64,000 bases of DNA from Impatiens glandulifera (taxonomy: Eukaryota > Streptophyta > Magnoliopsida > Ericales > Balsaminaceae), in assembly GCF_907164915.1 (NCBI RefSeq), contig NC_061862.1, positions 125,125,641 through 125,189,640 of the forward strand. Direction: 5' to 3'. Within the stretch, counting starts at the first letter, position 1. Each line of letters opens with the position of its first letter. A model generated the notes under the pieces. That model saw only the letters and a program-made list of their open reading frames with translations. It had not been told where the DNA came from and did not search any database. A program made the position numbers and the translations under genes. Positions 37,344-50,008 of the stretch are shown piece by piece.

Positions 37344-38407
37344 TGGCACTAAACATTATTAATGATTTTAATGGCTGTGTTTCATGGAAATCCACCGGCT
37401 CCAGCTTGGCAAAGATAAAGGAGAGGTTTACTCTCCATGATCTTTTGGATAGGGCTTTGGAGACCCAATTCTAATATCTATTCAAAGTCCTGACATTATA
37501 TTTTTCAGGAACCATACTCCATCAGTTGCTTATCAGAAAAATCAGCTCAAATTCGAAGGAGATAAGGTTCTTGGTCAATGGTAAGGAGGTCTGCTGGGGC
37601 ATGAAGGATTATGCATTGGTGATAGACCTCAACTTTGGCAGATTTCCTTCGGTGGAGGAGGAAGAGGTTGAAGAATGTCCACCATTTGTCCTCAAAAATT
37701 TTAAGGGTAAAAATGATGTTAGACTGAAAGAGCTTGAAGACATTTTCGTCGTATGCTCTGATAAGGAGGATTCATGGAAGATGGGGCTTATATTTCTCAT
37801 TTATCAGTATCTGTTCGCATCTGATAATAGGAGGAAAATAAGTTTCAGAATCTTTCACATGGTGGAAGACATGGAGATATTTCTCCAATTTCCATGGAGA
37901 AAAGTGTCCTTCAAAGCAATCCTGCAGGGTATTGACAAAGATATGAAACACCTCCGTGGATTATATCTCTCCAAGGAGAAAACCTGGGAAAAGAAAAGCG
38001 TTTGTGATGTCGCTTATACTTTACATGGGTTCGCACTAGCATTCCAAGTGTGGACCTATGAGCTTATCGATACATTCGTCCCCAAATTTGCTGAAAGGAC
38101 ACTAGAAGATGATCAAGATGATCCTACAAGCCCAAGGATAGTGCTCTATAAATCTCTTAGGAGTCATACCCTACCGGAGATATCCACAGCCATCCAAAAG
38201 TGCATTGTTCGAAGAAAAATTGCTGAGTCTGAGGAAGAGAAGCATAAGTACTCTGGGGACGACTTTGAAGATATGAGAGGCAACATTTATGATGAATTCT
38301 TTGAATTTGATGGGAATGAGTGGTGGGGTCGCGGTGAAAAGGTAAAGGGGAAGTTGGGGATTGGGGGGACCGGGAGGGGACCACCGTGGGGGGAAATGAG
38401 GATATGA
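37344..38407 (+). CDS. DUF1985-domain protein of a MULE
   Basis: Exon 1 (about 37344-37473) follows a TTTTTTTGTAG acceptor and reads MALNIINDFNGCVSW, LAKIKERFTLHDLLDRALET, then a stop or splice. Exon 2 follows TTTTTCAG near 37508 and reads TILHQLLIRKISSNSKEIRF, NGKEVCWGMKDYALVIDLNF, SWKMGLIFLIYQYLFA, VSFKAILQGIDKDMKHL, VCDVAYTLHGFALAFQVWTY, ending at 38407. This is the plant DUF1985 domain, typically part of large proteins carried by MULEs, often with a Ulp1-type protease. No protease follows here; the frame runs into the right terminal repeat, so the gene is a truncated transposon passenger. Its function is unknown. Confidence 0.7.
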
Positions 38408-38920
38408 GAGGGAAAAGAAGAAAAAAAAAGGGAAAAGATTAGTAAGGATAAAATAGGAAAATTTTTATAAAAAATGTTGAAAATAAAAATTAATTTTTTT
38501 AAAGTTAAAAATGAGAATGACCCTCTTTTGAAGGTCATCAAATTTCCCGGTCATGCTCTTTAATGTCTTAAGAAGCCCGCTTGAAGTATATTAGTGAGTT
38601 CTTTTATAAACATTATTTTTATCAAGTATATATCTCAATTATATATTATTTTTTATGAGATAATACTATTAAGCATAACTTAAGTAGATATATTCACATA
38701 CTTATATTCAAAAAGTATTTCCAAATAGGTGACTTAACCAAAATCACACTCTATAAAATAGAACTTATTTCTCCAAACATAAAACATCAGTTTACATGAA
38801 CTAACTATTAGTGTCATTTGAAAACAAAGCCAAAATCAAAACATACAAGCATTAGAAAATGTATCTTCATCATGACCAAATAAACATACCATACTACACA
38901 ATATCATCAACTCCTAACAA

Positions 38921-41900
38921 TTAGGGCTTCCAAAGGATGGTAGTCTCCGCAATCATGGAGGTGACAACATAAGGATCCATATTCGAAGTTGGCCTCCTGT
39001 CCTCAAAATACCCTTTGCCCGCCTTCACCGTATCCCTACCAATTCTAATTGACGCTCCACGATTTGCCACACCCTACCACATGATCAAACAACATAAAAT
39101 CGGTAAGAATTCAAATTTTAAATGCAAAATTGGACAAGTTTGCCAAATGTGCATTACCCATGAGAAGGTGTTGATGTCGGCTGTCTCGTGTTTTCCTGTT
39201 AGACGACGTTCATTGCCTTCTCCATAGGCAGCAATGTGCTCTTTGTGCCTCAAACCAAGCTTTTCCATGGCCTTTTTAATCAAATCAATTCCTCCATCAC
39301 TTCTCATGGATTTTGTGCTATAGTTTGTATGTGCACCAGCTCCATTCCACTCTCCCTGAAAAAAATATGTAAACATTTTTTTATGGATTATCTTTTTAAA
39401 TATATGTGTTTTAACTTGGGTCAATTCAGTTTGGGTTATTTGAAGGGAAGACCTTAAAGGCAGACCTTGAGGATTGGGCTAATCAAATAACCTCACTTTT
39501 TTTAATTAATTTAGTTTTTTTAATTTACGAAGCTAGTGTGTGACTCCCCCCACAGTGATGTACACTCACGTCAACTTAAAACGTTCAAATAACTCACTTT
39601 TCAATCATTTATTTCGAATAATTTTTTTTAAAACAACCTATTGAATATCAAAATAACCCCAAAACCGCCTAGCCTGTTTAAATGTATTTGTTAAACATAC
39701 TAATGTTAGTTTATTAATACAACTTCTCTATTTAAAAATAATAATAATAATGACCTGGATAGGCTTAGGATCAAAAGAAAGCACCACACCAGCTATCTCA
39801 GTGATTCTCTGTTGATAATTAGTACAAACAAGAAGTTAGTTCTTAAACAAACATGTATATATATGAATTTATTAACTTTAAATTTGGAAAATGAAGGAAA
39901 TTTGATCCCTTAATTACCTCCAAAATGTAACGGGCTACCCATAATTGGTCAGCAGCATCAATACCCACTAATGGACCAACTTGAAACTCCCACTATATAA
40001 CAAAGATGAAATTATTATGACAATTAAAAACATCCTTCTTTTTTAAATAGTGCAGGACATGGAAATTCGAACTTTGACCATGAGTTATTGCGCTCTATCA
40101 TTGAAAAATTGAAAAACTCAGTTATTGTGTTATTGTTTTTACCTGTCCAGGCATCACTTCTGCATTAATACCGCTATTATTGATTCCGGCAAAAAGACAC
40201 GCCTTGTAGTGGGCATCGACTATGTCACGGCCAAACGCTTTGTTTGCACCAGCACCGCAGTAGTAAGGTCCCTATTAATAAATTTCACAGATCAATTTTC
40301 TTTAAGGAAAACAAAAACCCTTATTATAGATTTAGAATCTATATATTTTGATGAATGGATTTAACCTGAGGTGCAGGAAAGCCACCAATAGGCCAACCTA
40401 ATGGCCAATTCACATCTTTCTGCAATAAAGTGTACTCTTGCTCTATTCCATACCTGAATGAATACATTAAGACAACAACAATAAAAGTTGAAAAAAAAAA
40501 CAACTATTATAATACCAAAACCATAAGGACAATCAATAATTTTTTACCCACAAAATAAGAGGGTAAAGAGGTTTTACCAGAGTTCCTCAACAGCTACATC
40601 AGGATGGTTAAAAATCTTGGCAGCATTGTGCCTCTTGTTAGTGGGAATAGGTTCCCCAGATGGAGTATATGCATCACATAACACCTAAACCAAAAATATT
40701 AAGAACTAAAAATGGATATATGACCAATTTATCTCTTAAATGGCCTGATATAGGTAAGGCTAATTTATTACTTACAGGGTTAAACCAAAATAGACATCAT
40801 GACTAGTTTATCTTTGAGCATGTGAGATTGTTGTTTATGATATATGTATGTCTTGAGAGGATTAATATGCATGAAATAGAGTATACATATTTCATTGTGG
40901 AGACTTATAATTTAGTGACAGAACGAATAAATTCATGTTCTTTAGGTCAAATGTTCAAATCTTCGTACCCGGACCATTTAAAAAAAAGTATACCCCAATT
41001 CATTATTAGTATAAAAAAGGCATTAAGGCATTTAATGAACCAAGTATTTTCTTTAACTTAATTAAAAGGATAGAATAATTTGATTAATATGTGATCATGA
41101 AAATCGCAACTAGTTTAAAAGAATTAGAGGGTGCCTCAATTACACTACAACATAAGTTGATAGAACCGATAACAAAAGAAATAAATATGTGGTAATGGTG
41201 GAAAAATCACCTCAAAACAAGTACTGTAATAAGCTATATAAGTAAGAAATCTGCTAAAAAATCGATATCTACATTTGATGAGAATATGATCATTTTGCCT
41301 TCACACATAATTTTGAACTTTTATTGCCCAAAAAAGATATATATGTTGCGCTCAATCCATATATGTCAAATAATGGATTCAAAAATTATTGTACACACCC
41401 TTTTTTTTTTTGTTGTAAATTGATAATCCAAAGGTGACTAATATTCTATAAAGAATGTAATTAGACCTTTTTTCGAATGTTGAGAACAGAGTAATGCATA
41501 ACATAAATGCTGAATATTAAAAATTATCAATGAAACCAAATTCCAAAGCCATGTATTTACTTATTTCACCCTTTAAACAGGTAAAATCATATAATCAAGA
41601 GAGAAAATTCTTACAAGGATGTTGTTGCCTCTCCTGAATGGATCCTTGTACACTGCCTGAGGACTATGCAGAAGAGAAATCACAAATGAAAAATCTCACT
41701 TTTCAAAAAATATTACGTGTTGGGTGATTTCTAAAACATACTATAAGATGACTTCACTGTCTTGTCCAACTGCTTGACCAGTGCTCGAACCGTCGAAATT
41801 CCACTTTGGTAACTTTGCAGGGTCAGTAACAGGTTTATTGATGGTCTGAATGAATGAAAATATTAAGAAATAGTGAAAACCATGTTTATTTAGTTAGTCA

Positions 41901-43882
41901 AATTGTCTTTTGGTAGCAATTACATTATAAAATATAGTTTTTTTGTTGTGACCCGACTTAATTGTTTGGGATGGCTGACACGACTCTTCAATTAAATAAT
42001 GAAAGCAGTTTTTTCAAGTGTCAATAGACGACGTTATGTTAATCGGGGAAGGATCTTGACATTTTTAGTGTAAATCGAACATTTTTGGTCTATACAAAAA
42101 GACTTTTGTCACTTAAACTATTTTTGACAAGTATATGAATATATGAATCTGTGTACGAGTTTTTCTGAATTTAATCTAATTTTTCTTTTTATCTACCAAA
42201 TATGTATGTGTGTCAATCTTTTTAAATAAAAACAATCCCATATTAGTCATTTAATATGATGTTTCCATGATGATATGTATGTGATATTATATTTTGTTTT
42301 AAGTATAAATATGTTAGAAATATAAAATATAAGATATGTTTACCCTTCCAAAGATTATATTAGTGTTTTTTTTTGTTTTAATTATTGTAATTCATTTATT
42401 ATTATTATTATTTTAGTTTTATTTAATATATACATTATTAGTTAATAATTTTAATTATTATATAGTTTTAATTGGATTTGTAACAAATGTTAATTATAAT
42501 ATATATTTTCATTTTGATAAAATATAAATTTATTTTAATTATTATTTTTTCTAGAAAAAAAATAAATAATTTATTAATAAAGAAATTAAAACTTAAATTA
42601 AAAAAAAAACTCTAGAATAAACTTATTTTAATTACTTTAAATACTACAATATAAAAATACTACTAATTATAATAATAATAATATTACTATTACTATTTTT
42701 TTATAATTTATTATGTTTAATTTAATTTGTAAATATATAATATTAATTTAGTAAATTTATAATAAAATAACATTAAAACAATAAAATAATGGTTAATATT
42801 GGAACTAATAATAAAAAATAATAAGGATAATGTATATATGTTGAAAAAAGGAAAAAGACAAATACCCTGGCCTTGCTTCGTATGTCTGTACCAGACCCAC
42901 CGATCCCGATCAACAAAAAGGAAGAACATAAAATTTTAAAGAGAAGAAAATAAAAGGGCTTTTTTCTAAAGAGAGAATCAAAATCATTTAAGATGTACTA
43001 GTTTAAAATTGAGTGTAATATTAGGTTAGTTTATGTCAAAGTTTCTAAATTCTTTAAAAAATTCTATAAAAACAAAATAAAATAAGGTGTGTTTGATAAT
43101 ATGATAATTGAAATTTAATGAGTGTTTAATTTTAATTTATAGGTTAGTGGGCATTTAAAATTAAGAATTAAAATTAAATAGTTACACTGAATTCAACTCA
43201 ATGCAATTTTTAACCAGTCATTTTATTTATTTATTTAGAAATTTACAGAGAATTAAAATTTAAGCATTTGAGCTTATACTTATTTAGATATCTTAATAAT
43301 ATTTTCAAAAAAAAAAATTGTAATTCGTGTGAAATTGTAAATATTTGTTTCTCATGAACCCGTAATTTAAGGCCTTAATTTCACAGGAATCACTTTCAAT
43401 TTAAGGCGGGAATCGAACTCAGAACTCAAAACGTTTTTAAGGGAAATCGAACTCAAATTTAATTTCTTAGTACTCTTACTTTGTAAGGAGAAATCACCCT
43501 TTGCCATTGTCTTAGTGGGTGAGATTTAGAATTTTAATACCAATTTATGTATCCAAATTGAAAACAAGGATTAAGTTTAGTGGACTTATTAGACGATTTT
43601 TAGCATCACATAACCGACCGACCGAAATTTTGCCATTGTTTCCACGAAAAAAACCCAAAGATCATTCCATATGAAAATTAAATTGATTTAATAAAAAAAG
43701 GTGGTGGAAAAAAAGAAAAGAAAGAAGAGATGATATTGAAAAGAGAAAACAGAGTGAAAAAAACAGTAATATAATTGAAAAAGAAAGAAATGAAGTATTA
43801 TTAATTACCATATGTATTCGGCAATGATCTTGTCAGTGATTTGGGTAACATCTAAATTGCAGAGATCTGAAACCAACGACAT
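38921..43882 (-). CDS. Cytosolic glutamine synthetase (GS1), copy 2
   Basis: Eleven exons: 43809-43882, 42866-42905, 41742-41845, 41615-41663, 40578-40684, 40366-40453, 40143-40271, 39918-39992, 39755-39808, 39158-39355 and 38921-39073. Together they total 1071 nt, or 356 residues plus stop, a normal GS1 length, with all junction phases consistent. The protein starts [20 protein letters not shown] and ends ETTILWKP with no chloroplast transit peptide; it has [40 protein letters not shown] and [14 protein letters not shown]. Donors all start GT. The exon 8 acceptor, lost in copy 1, is intact AG (39993-39994). The odd point is exon 2: its acceptor reads GG (42906-42907) where copy 1 has AG, and no AG lies close upstream. 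Unless GG is tolerated, splicing would fail, so this may be a very young pseudogene. Confidence 0.8.
42605..42835. other. AT-rich part of GS1 copy 2 intron 2
   Basis: Contains the empty site for the 1.1 kb inverted-repeat element of copy 1 (GGAACTAATAATAAAAAATA ATAAGGATAATG). Confidence 0.5.
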
Positions 43883-43990
43883 ATTTGGATAATGAAGTTT
43901 ATTCAAACTAAAATTCTTACTTAATAATAATCAAGGGTTTCTCTCTCTACATAAATAAAAAGGAAGAAGAAGACGAGTGTATCCTCTCTT

Positions 43991-43998
43991 CTTTATAC
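43991..43998 (-). promoter_or_regulatory. Candidate TATA box, GS1 copy 2
   Basis: GTATAAAG on the minus strand, about 110 bases upstream of the start codon of GS1 copy 2. It matches the site in copy 1, followed by a purine/pyrimidine-rich leader. Confidence 0.5.
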
Positions 43999-44654
43999 TT
44001 TATCAACACTACTTAAGGACATGTTTGATGTTATTTATTTGAAACTATTAACTCTTTATTCTTCATCAAAATTATTTACTCAAATATATTTTAAAAAAAA
44101 AATTCTATGATGATAAGACTTGCTTAGACCTAGTAGTTTCCCAAAAAGATATGGATTATTCAGAATTAATTAACTTTTTCATATTCCCAAGCCATTTGTC
44201 TTTATATATCTATTTTTAATATATTGTTTTTTTTTTTTTGTCTGAAATCTTAATAACTCTACCTGCAGCTTCACAAAATGTTTAATTTTTACATTTTTCA
44301 AGGCATCATGTGATGATTACATCTGGTTTGTTTACACGGTAACCACGTTGCTGCGGTTTGATCGGTGCCTTTCCAAACGGATAATTAAGCTTGTTTGTTT
44401 GATTGGGTTTACTAATTAGTTTTCTCTTTTTATTCTTTATTTTAATGGTTTTTATTTTTATTTCTCTATAATGAGGTCTTTATTTTGTATTTTTGAAATA
44501 AATAATATATTAAATTAATTAATCTTTCATTATATATAGAGTTTAGGAGAGATATTTAAACCAAAAAAATGATAAAAAGTGGAGAGAGAAGATAGAAAAA
44601 ATTTGTTATGTTTTCAGTAAGATTACATTATAATAAAATTATGGAAAAAAGTCT

Positions 44655-45310
44655 GGTAGAACTAGCTTATTTAGATGTATGTACTAATAAAATTTATTTA
44701 AAGATATGTACTATCAAAAATTTACTCATTTAACCTATTTTAGTAACCATAATTAATTTTAATTTTTATATTTATATATTTATAAATTAAATATTAATAT
44801 ATTTTTCTCTCCTTATTTTATATTAATTAAACCAAATAATTTATTTTATTCTTAAATTTTTTATTAATTTTATATTAGTTTTTCTTTTTTATTTCTTTTT
44901 TTTTATCCATTTTTATTTCTAATAGATCTTAAATTCTCATTTTTTTAAAAAAATTAGCAACTTATTTATGAATTTTATGTTTTAGTGTAATATTTTTTTA
45001 AAATTTCTTTCTTATTTAATTTAATATAAACAAAAATAAAACTAATAATTTTTTATTTAATTTTTATTCATGACTTATAGTAATACTAAGAACATTGTTT
45101 TGCCTAATATTTAATTATTATTCTTTCGGTGTTTGATGAATGAATTGTTATTATTATTCAAATATTAATTAATTTATTTTTTTGTTGAAGAATTTTTATT
45201 GTTGAAAGTAGTAATCATTTGTTATATTCAATGAGACTAAACAATTTTAAAATAATTAATAATCAAGGTTAATATAAAAAGAAAAAAATATAAAATTAAA
45301 ATAATTAATG
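44655..45310. mobile_element. Truncated relative of the GS1 intron 2 inverted-repeat element
   Basis: The sequence from TTATTTAGATGTATGTACTA through the GTTTGATGAATGAATTG region matches the reverse of about 8110-8863. Only one inverted-repeat end is present. Confidence 0.6.
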
Positions 45311-45949
45311 AGACTAAACAATTGTTTTGTCTCATATATATATATATATATATATTAAAATGGGATCGTATATAAATAATAAATAAAATAGAACTCATAA
45401 AAAGAGTCTGCAGAGGGACAATAATTATTTAGGACATATAGAAATGTCTATCAACCGATTATAATACTTAACTTTAATTTAAAGTTTCACAATGTCCAAT
45501 GTGCCTAAATAGTGGCCAAATAGGACTAAATGGGAACACAAAATTAAAGTACCATTTTATAAAAGGGATCGGCACTTCAAATCCATACTTGATGTCCATT
45601 CAAACTTCTAAGAATAAGCTTTAATTATTTATTAATTACTCTTTTTCTTTTTTTTTCTTTTTTTATGTAGAGTAGTTAGCCGACATTATTTATTAGAGAA
45701 AGAAACATAAATTTAGCTGCATTACAGTCTGTTCGTATAATAAATTTTTTATTATATAAATCATCTTGAAATTTTAAAACACATTTGACTACTGCAATAA
45801 TTTCTTTGGCGACTGTCGCATAATTTTTTTGAGAATTATTCCATTTTCCTGAATGGAATCTAACAAGATACTTGTTTTGTTTCTGGATCTAATTGAGTCA
45901 ATATTCCTCCAAATCCTATGCTAGAAGTGTTAGTCTTAATTACCTTTTC

Positions 45950-46405
45950 CTAATTTGGGTTACTTATCATTAAATTAGGAAGTACTTTTACTTTATTTTT
46001 AATTCTTTTAATCGCATCTGTATGATGGTTTGACAATGGCTTTGGGTTTTTCTTCAGCCTTTCATATAAGATTGAAGTATTTTCTGTTAGATTTTTATAG
46101 TATGGAGCAACATAATTGAGGCTGCCTAAAAATCTTTGTAACTGTGTTTTATCAGTGATTATATTCGGGAATTTTTCCGCAAATTCTATGTTTCTATTAA
46201 TAGGAGTAATATTTCCCTTTTCAATGATATGACCTAAAAACCTTATTCTTGTTTTGAAAAGATCCATTTTTAGTTTAGAAATTATTAATCCATTTTTAGT
46301 TATTATTGTTTTGAACATATTTAAATGTTTAAAATGGGTTTCAATAGATAATTTTTTGAAATTCGGATGGAGCATTTTTTTAATCCAAATGGCATCACAT
46401 TCCAT
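45950..46405 (-). pseudogene. Pararetrovirus RT thumb/connection part
   Basis: 151 residues downstream of the deletion. IETHFKHLNMFKTIITKNG, FLGHIIEKGNI, LQRFLGSLNYVAPYYKNLTE are typical for the region between RT and RNase H in pararetroviruses and gypsy-like elements. It is in a different frame from the N-terminal part. Confidence 0.75.
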
Positions 46406-47097
46406 TCATAATATCCTATAGGGACATTGAATGCTGTTTTATATCTGTCAGATTTTTCAATATGAATTTTCCAATATCTTGATGTCAAGTCAAACTTTGA
46501 GAATATTAAACTATTATATAGCATATCTAATAGATCATTTTTATTAGAAATTGGATGCCTAATCCATTTTAATACCTTGTTGAGGGGTTTGTAGTTTATT
46601 ACTAACTTTGGTACGCCTCTTTCGATTTCTGAATGTTTATTTACATAGAAAGCCGTACATGACCAGGGTGATTGTGATGGACTTATTAATCCCTTCAGTA
46701 ATAGAGCATCTATCTCCTTTTTGCATAATTCTAGATATTCTGAATTCATTTGGCAGGGTCTTGCCTTTGTAAGAATATTCTTTTCACTAAAAGATTCCTC
46801 ATAGGGTAGTGAAACTATATGTTTTTTTCTATCCCAGAATGCATTAGGATGTTCATTACAAATATCTATTGAATGTTGGTCTTTTAGCAGAGTTATTTTT
46901 TCTTGTAATTTAGGATTTTCTAGTTGTTCATCTATTGTTACAAGACTTATTTCTTGTTTTAGAAAGTATATTTGATCTTGTTTTGCTTTGATATTATCAT
47001 ATATACTATGTAACATTTTAGTTAGTGGCTCCACAATAAATTCTAGAAAAATATCATGTTTCTGAAAAGTTCTTGTAATATCTTTATTATCAATCAT
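46321..47097 (-). pseudogene. Pararetrovirus reverse transcriptase, N-terminal part
   Basis: 258 residues. The second half is the fingers-palm segment (GLISPSQSPWSCTAFYV, LVINYKPLN, FSKFDLTSRYW, NVMPFG) found in caulimovirid polymerases; the first half is the linker after the protease. It ends in shifted residues where a short deletion removes the catalytic Asp-Asp loop, so it could not polymerise. Confidence 0.75.
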
Positions 47098-47419
47098 CTT
47101 AATCGGATAGATGGTGTTTAAAAATGGGGTTCCAAGTATGACATGATTTGATATATCTTTAGCAAGTATAAAACTTTGAGGAATGCACTTATTATCAGTA
47201 CATGTATAGCTTTTGGAAGCTTATATTGGATTTAGAGTTTATCTCCACCTGCATGCCACAGAGTATGACTTGTTTTATGAAAATACCTAGTGGGGATTAG
47301 TCCTTCTTGAATAATATTTAAATCTGCTCTGCTATCAACAAGGGCAGTTAACGACCTTGTATTATTAGAAGAGATATGCTATGTGCCATTTTTTGGATTT
47401 AACCATTTCTATTGTGAAT

Positions 47420-49300
47420 AAAAAAATTTCTGAGAAGATATTTTATTCTATTTCTGTTTTGTTGTCATTATATTAATTATTTTCGTGAGGTTTATCCTCA
47501 AGCTTAGTTATTCTCGATTCACTAGTAAAAAAATGTTTAATAGCGACGAAATTGACTACAATTTCTTATTGTCCGTCGCCATTTATTCAAACTGAAATAA
47601 AAAAATACTAACTTAAATAGCCACCGTACTTTTATACTATGACCCATACCTTTTCTTTAATATTAATTATATATACAGACACTTCATATTCATATAGGGC
47701 TTCCTCCCAAGCGGCAAGTTACAAAGTAAATTTACATAAAATAATTTGATCTTCTCCCACATCATCGTTTACAGATTGATCGTTGCTCTTGTGATGAAGA
47801 ACCCCTCATACTTTTCCACGTCGACTCACACATTGACATCGTCTTGCACATCGAATGTTCTTCTCGCATGTTTCATTGTCGCAACTCGCAATAGATTCTT
47901 CCACAGTCGTTGATCTCGAACGGCTTCCTTAGCCAACATCCGCCGACATTGGTGACCACATCGGCTTCTTGTTATGTAACATTATTGATCACATCAACCA
48001 TCATTAGTTACGTTTTCTTCCTTGAATCATCTTTCTCATCTATTTATTTCTAAGGTCTTTCACATTTTCAGTTTGAGGAGGACTTCATATTCCTTCTAAA
48101 TTCTATCACAGAGCACCAACTTGCTCCTTGTTAGGTAACAAATATCAATTTTCTGAAATATTTAAGTATGTGCACCAAGTGTTTGATAAAAAGTCTTAGA
48201 TAATTTGTCATTATAAATACACATAATTTCCTATACACTTTCTTGTTGACATGATTTTTCTTGTCTTAAGTATTAGTATTTCGTTTTCTATTCAATCAAT
48301 TTCAATGTTAAAAGTATATCTTTGAAAACAGAGTATTAATGTATTTGATAATTAAAAATCTTCACAATGAATCAAATTTTATCTTCTTACATTAAGTGCA
48401 GACTCTTTAAAAGACCACCATACTAATAATACAGTACATTTCCAATATTTCTTATTTTGTATACATTTGGTTATTAGAAAACAAAGATGCTAGATTAATA
48501 AAAGAGTTTGCTCAACTTGTGGATGCTTGTGATAGTAATCAAAATGCCTGAGTTCATTATGATACTTGTTTTATGTGTACATTAATGCTTCACAAATGAA
48601 CCAAAAGTGTAATAACATGAAGAAGAACAAGACTCATTGTATTAATTTTGTATTATTTTTTTATTCTTCTAGTGTGAAGAGGGAATAAGGGTTTTCTAAT
48701 GACGATGAACGGAAAATACTAGCCATCTTTGAGAGATGATATAAACTATAATTTTTAATCTAAATTATAATACATTTATTGGAGTTCTTCTAATGTTTTT
48801 TTCGTGTTTATAGAAATAAAATCTGCTACAATTACAAACAACTCAGTATTTAGAAATTTTTGACTGAAATTGAAGATGGTGGAGCTAGATGAATATATTG
48901 ATGTGGGTATCCCATATTCGATTATTTAGTTGTGTAGTTGCTGAATTCGCTTGGATTTGAAGAAGGGAAAATTTTCGAGTCAAACTCATTTGATTTAGAC
49001 TTTATTCATCCAACTAATTTAACTAATCTCGATGGACAGAAGAAGGTATTATATGCATTTGCTCATTTAACTAATTTTATATATTTACTTTCTTAGTATT
49101 AAAAGTATGGTATTTGATGCCTTGAACATTTGACTCTCTTACAATTTTTCTGGTTTGTAATTAATAATTTTCTTGTTCATTACTTTAGATTCAAATTTGA
49201 TTGAATTCTGACCTCGGAACAATTTGTGGCAGTATTTGGAAGAAAAGTATTCCCAAATTATACTAGTTCCAACTTATCCTTGAAGGGTCTTCAGGCTGTG
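47420..49300. other. Unit 2-specific DNA with a CACTA-like end
   Basis: CACTAGTAAAAAAATG starts at 47520 and is followed by GCGACGAAATT and TCCGTCGCC, phrases common near plant CACTA ends. Beyond it, about 47760-47980 is GC-richer and about 48880-49040 has a coding-like SNSFDLDFIHPTNLTNLD. I do not recognise either. Confidence 0.45.
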
Positions 49301-49543
49301 ATCTTATTCAACCAATCCGAGATTCATAATACATATTTGACATTATTTCTCTTATTTGGCACCGAACAGAAAGTAAAGTAGCTTTCTACCCATTTTAAAT
49401 CTTAAACTTTAAATCTTAACAAAAACCCTTACATTCATACGAAATTCAATAAGACATAAAGTTCCATTATTATTACACTTCAAAGTTCAGAAAGTAAGAA
49501 GTACAAAAATATTGAAAAAGAAAGCATTCTAAAATCATATATA

Positions 49544-50008
49544 TCAGCATGAAGATCCCGAACGAGATATACGTTTGTCCACTTCGCCCTTCATCTTCTC
49601 CAAATCCGTCTTCATCGCGGCCAAATGTTCCGAATCCTGCAACTCAAGATCATCAAAGCCCATACTGTTCAAAATCCATCCGATCAGCAACCCAGAATCG
49701 TCGGAATCGTCACCCTTGATATCCTCTATGGTGGAAGGATCAGAAAGTTGCAAAATTCGATCAACTACAACGTCAAAAGCGGGTCCGCTGTTGCCGGAGG
49801 TGTACATTTGACCGGCCGGGGAAAAGACTACGGCAACAACATCTTGATGTCCAGTAGATTGTTGAAATTGAGTCACAGATTGAAAGAGACTGGCTTTGCG
49901 CTTAGAAAAACAGACCATTCTTTGAGATTTATTCTCGATTCAATTAATCTCGATCTTCTTCTTCCCTTGGCCTCTATTATTCCTTCTCCCATCAGTTTCC
50001 TTCGTCAT
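49544..50008 (-). pseudogene. Type I MADS-box gene, copy 2, one in-frame stop
   Basis: Minus strand, intronless, 155 codons from ATG at 50008 to the TGA at 49544-49546. It reads through MTKETDGRRNNRGQGKKKIE, then IEN, SQRMVCFSKRKASLF, VVAVVFSPAGQMYTS and a C-terminal DLELQDSEHLAAMKTDLEKM segment with helical spacing. The only break is TGA at codon 23 (49940-49942), where copy 1 has CGA (Arg), a C-to-T change. A start at the internal Met (49918) would lose the N-terminal half of the DNA-binding domain. The position in the MADS domain and lack of introns suggest the M-alpha (AGL62-like) subgroup. Confidence 0.75.

Larger units (their letters stand above)
36024..38555. mobile_element. MULE with long terminal inverted repeats and a DUF1985 gene
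   Basis: The left end CATGACCCG...GAAATTTGA and GAGGGTCATTCCCATTTTTA, continuing to about 36160, matches the reverse of the right end (38430-38555, GAGAATGACCCTCTTTTGAA, GGTCATG). The inverted repeats are about 130 bases long, as in Mutator-like elements. The 9-base flanks do not match, so no target duplication is visible. The cargo is a GC-rich Pro/Ser-coding stretch (about 36240-36430), a G-rich minisatellite and a spliced DUF1985 gene. Unit 1 has only about 20 bases resembling its ends at the matching site. Confidence 0.75.
45690..47400 (-). mobile_element. Endogenous pararetrovirus (Caulimoviridae) fragment
   Basis: A minus-strand stretch with the polyprotein order protease, reverse transcriptase, RNase H of plant pararetroviruses. 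Protease: about 47230-47350, where the usual Asp-Ser/Thr-Gly is Asp-Ser-Arg. RT: 46321-47097, open from MIDNKDITR through FSKFDLTSRYW and EWNVMPFG. RNase H start: about 45700-45945, frameshifted, with Asn where the first catalytic Asp is expected. The RT palm is deleted across the YxDD region (near 46390). No movement or coat region is seen. It is an inactive fossil. Confidence 0.8.
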
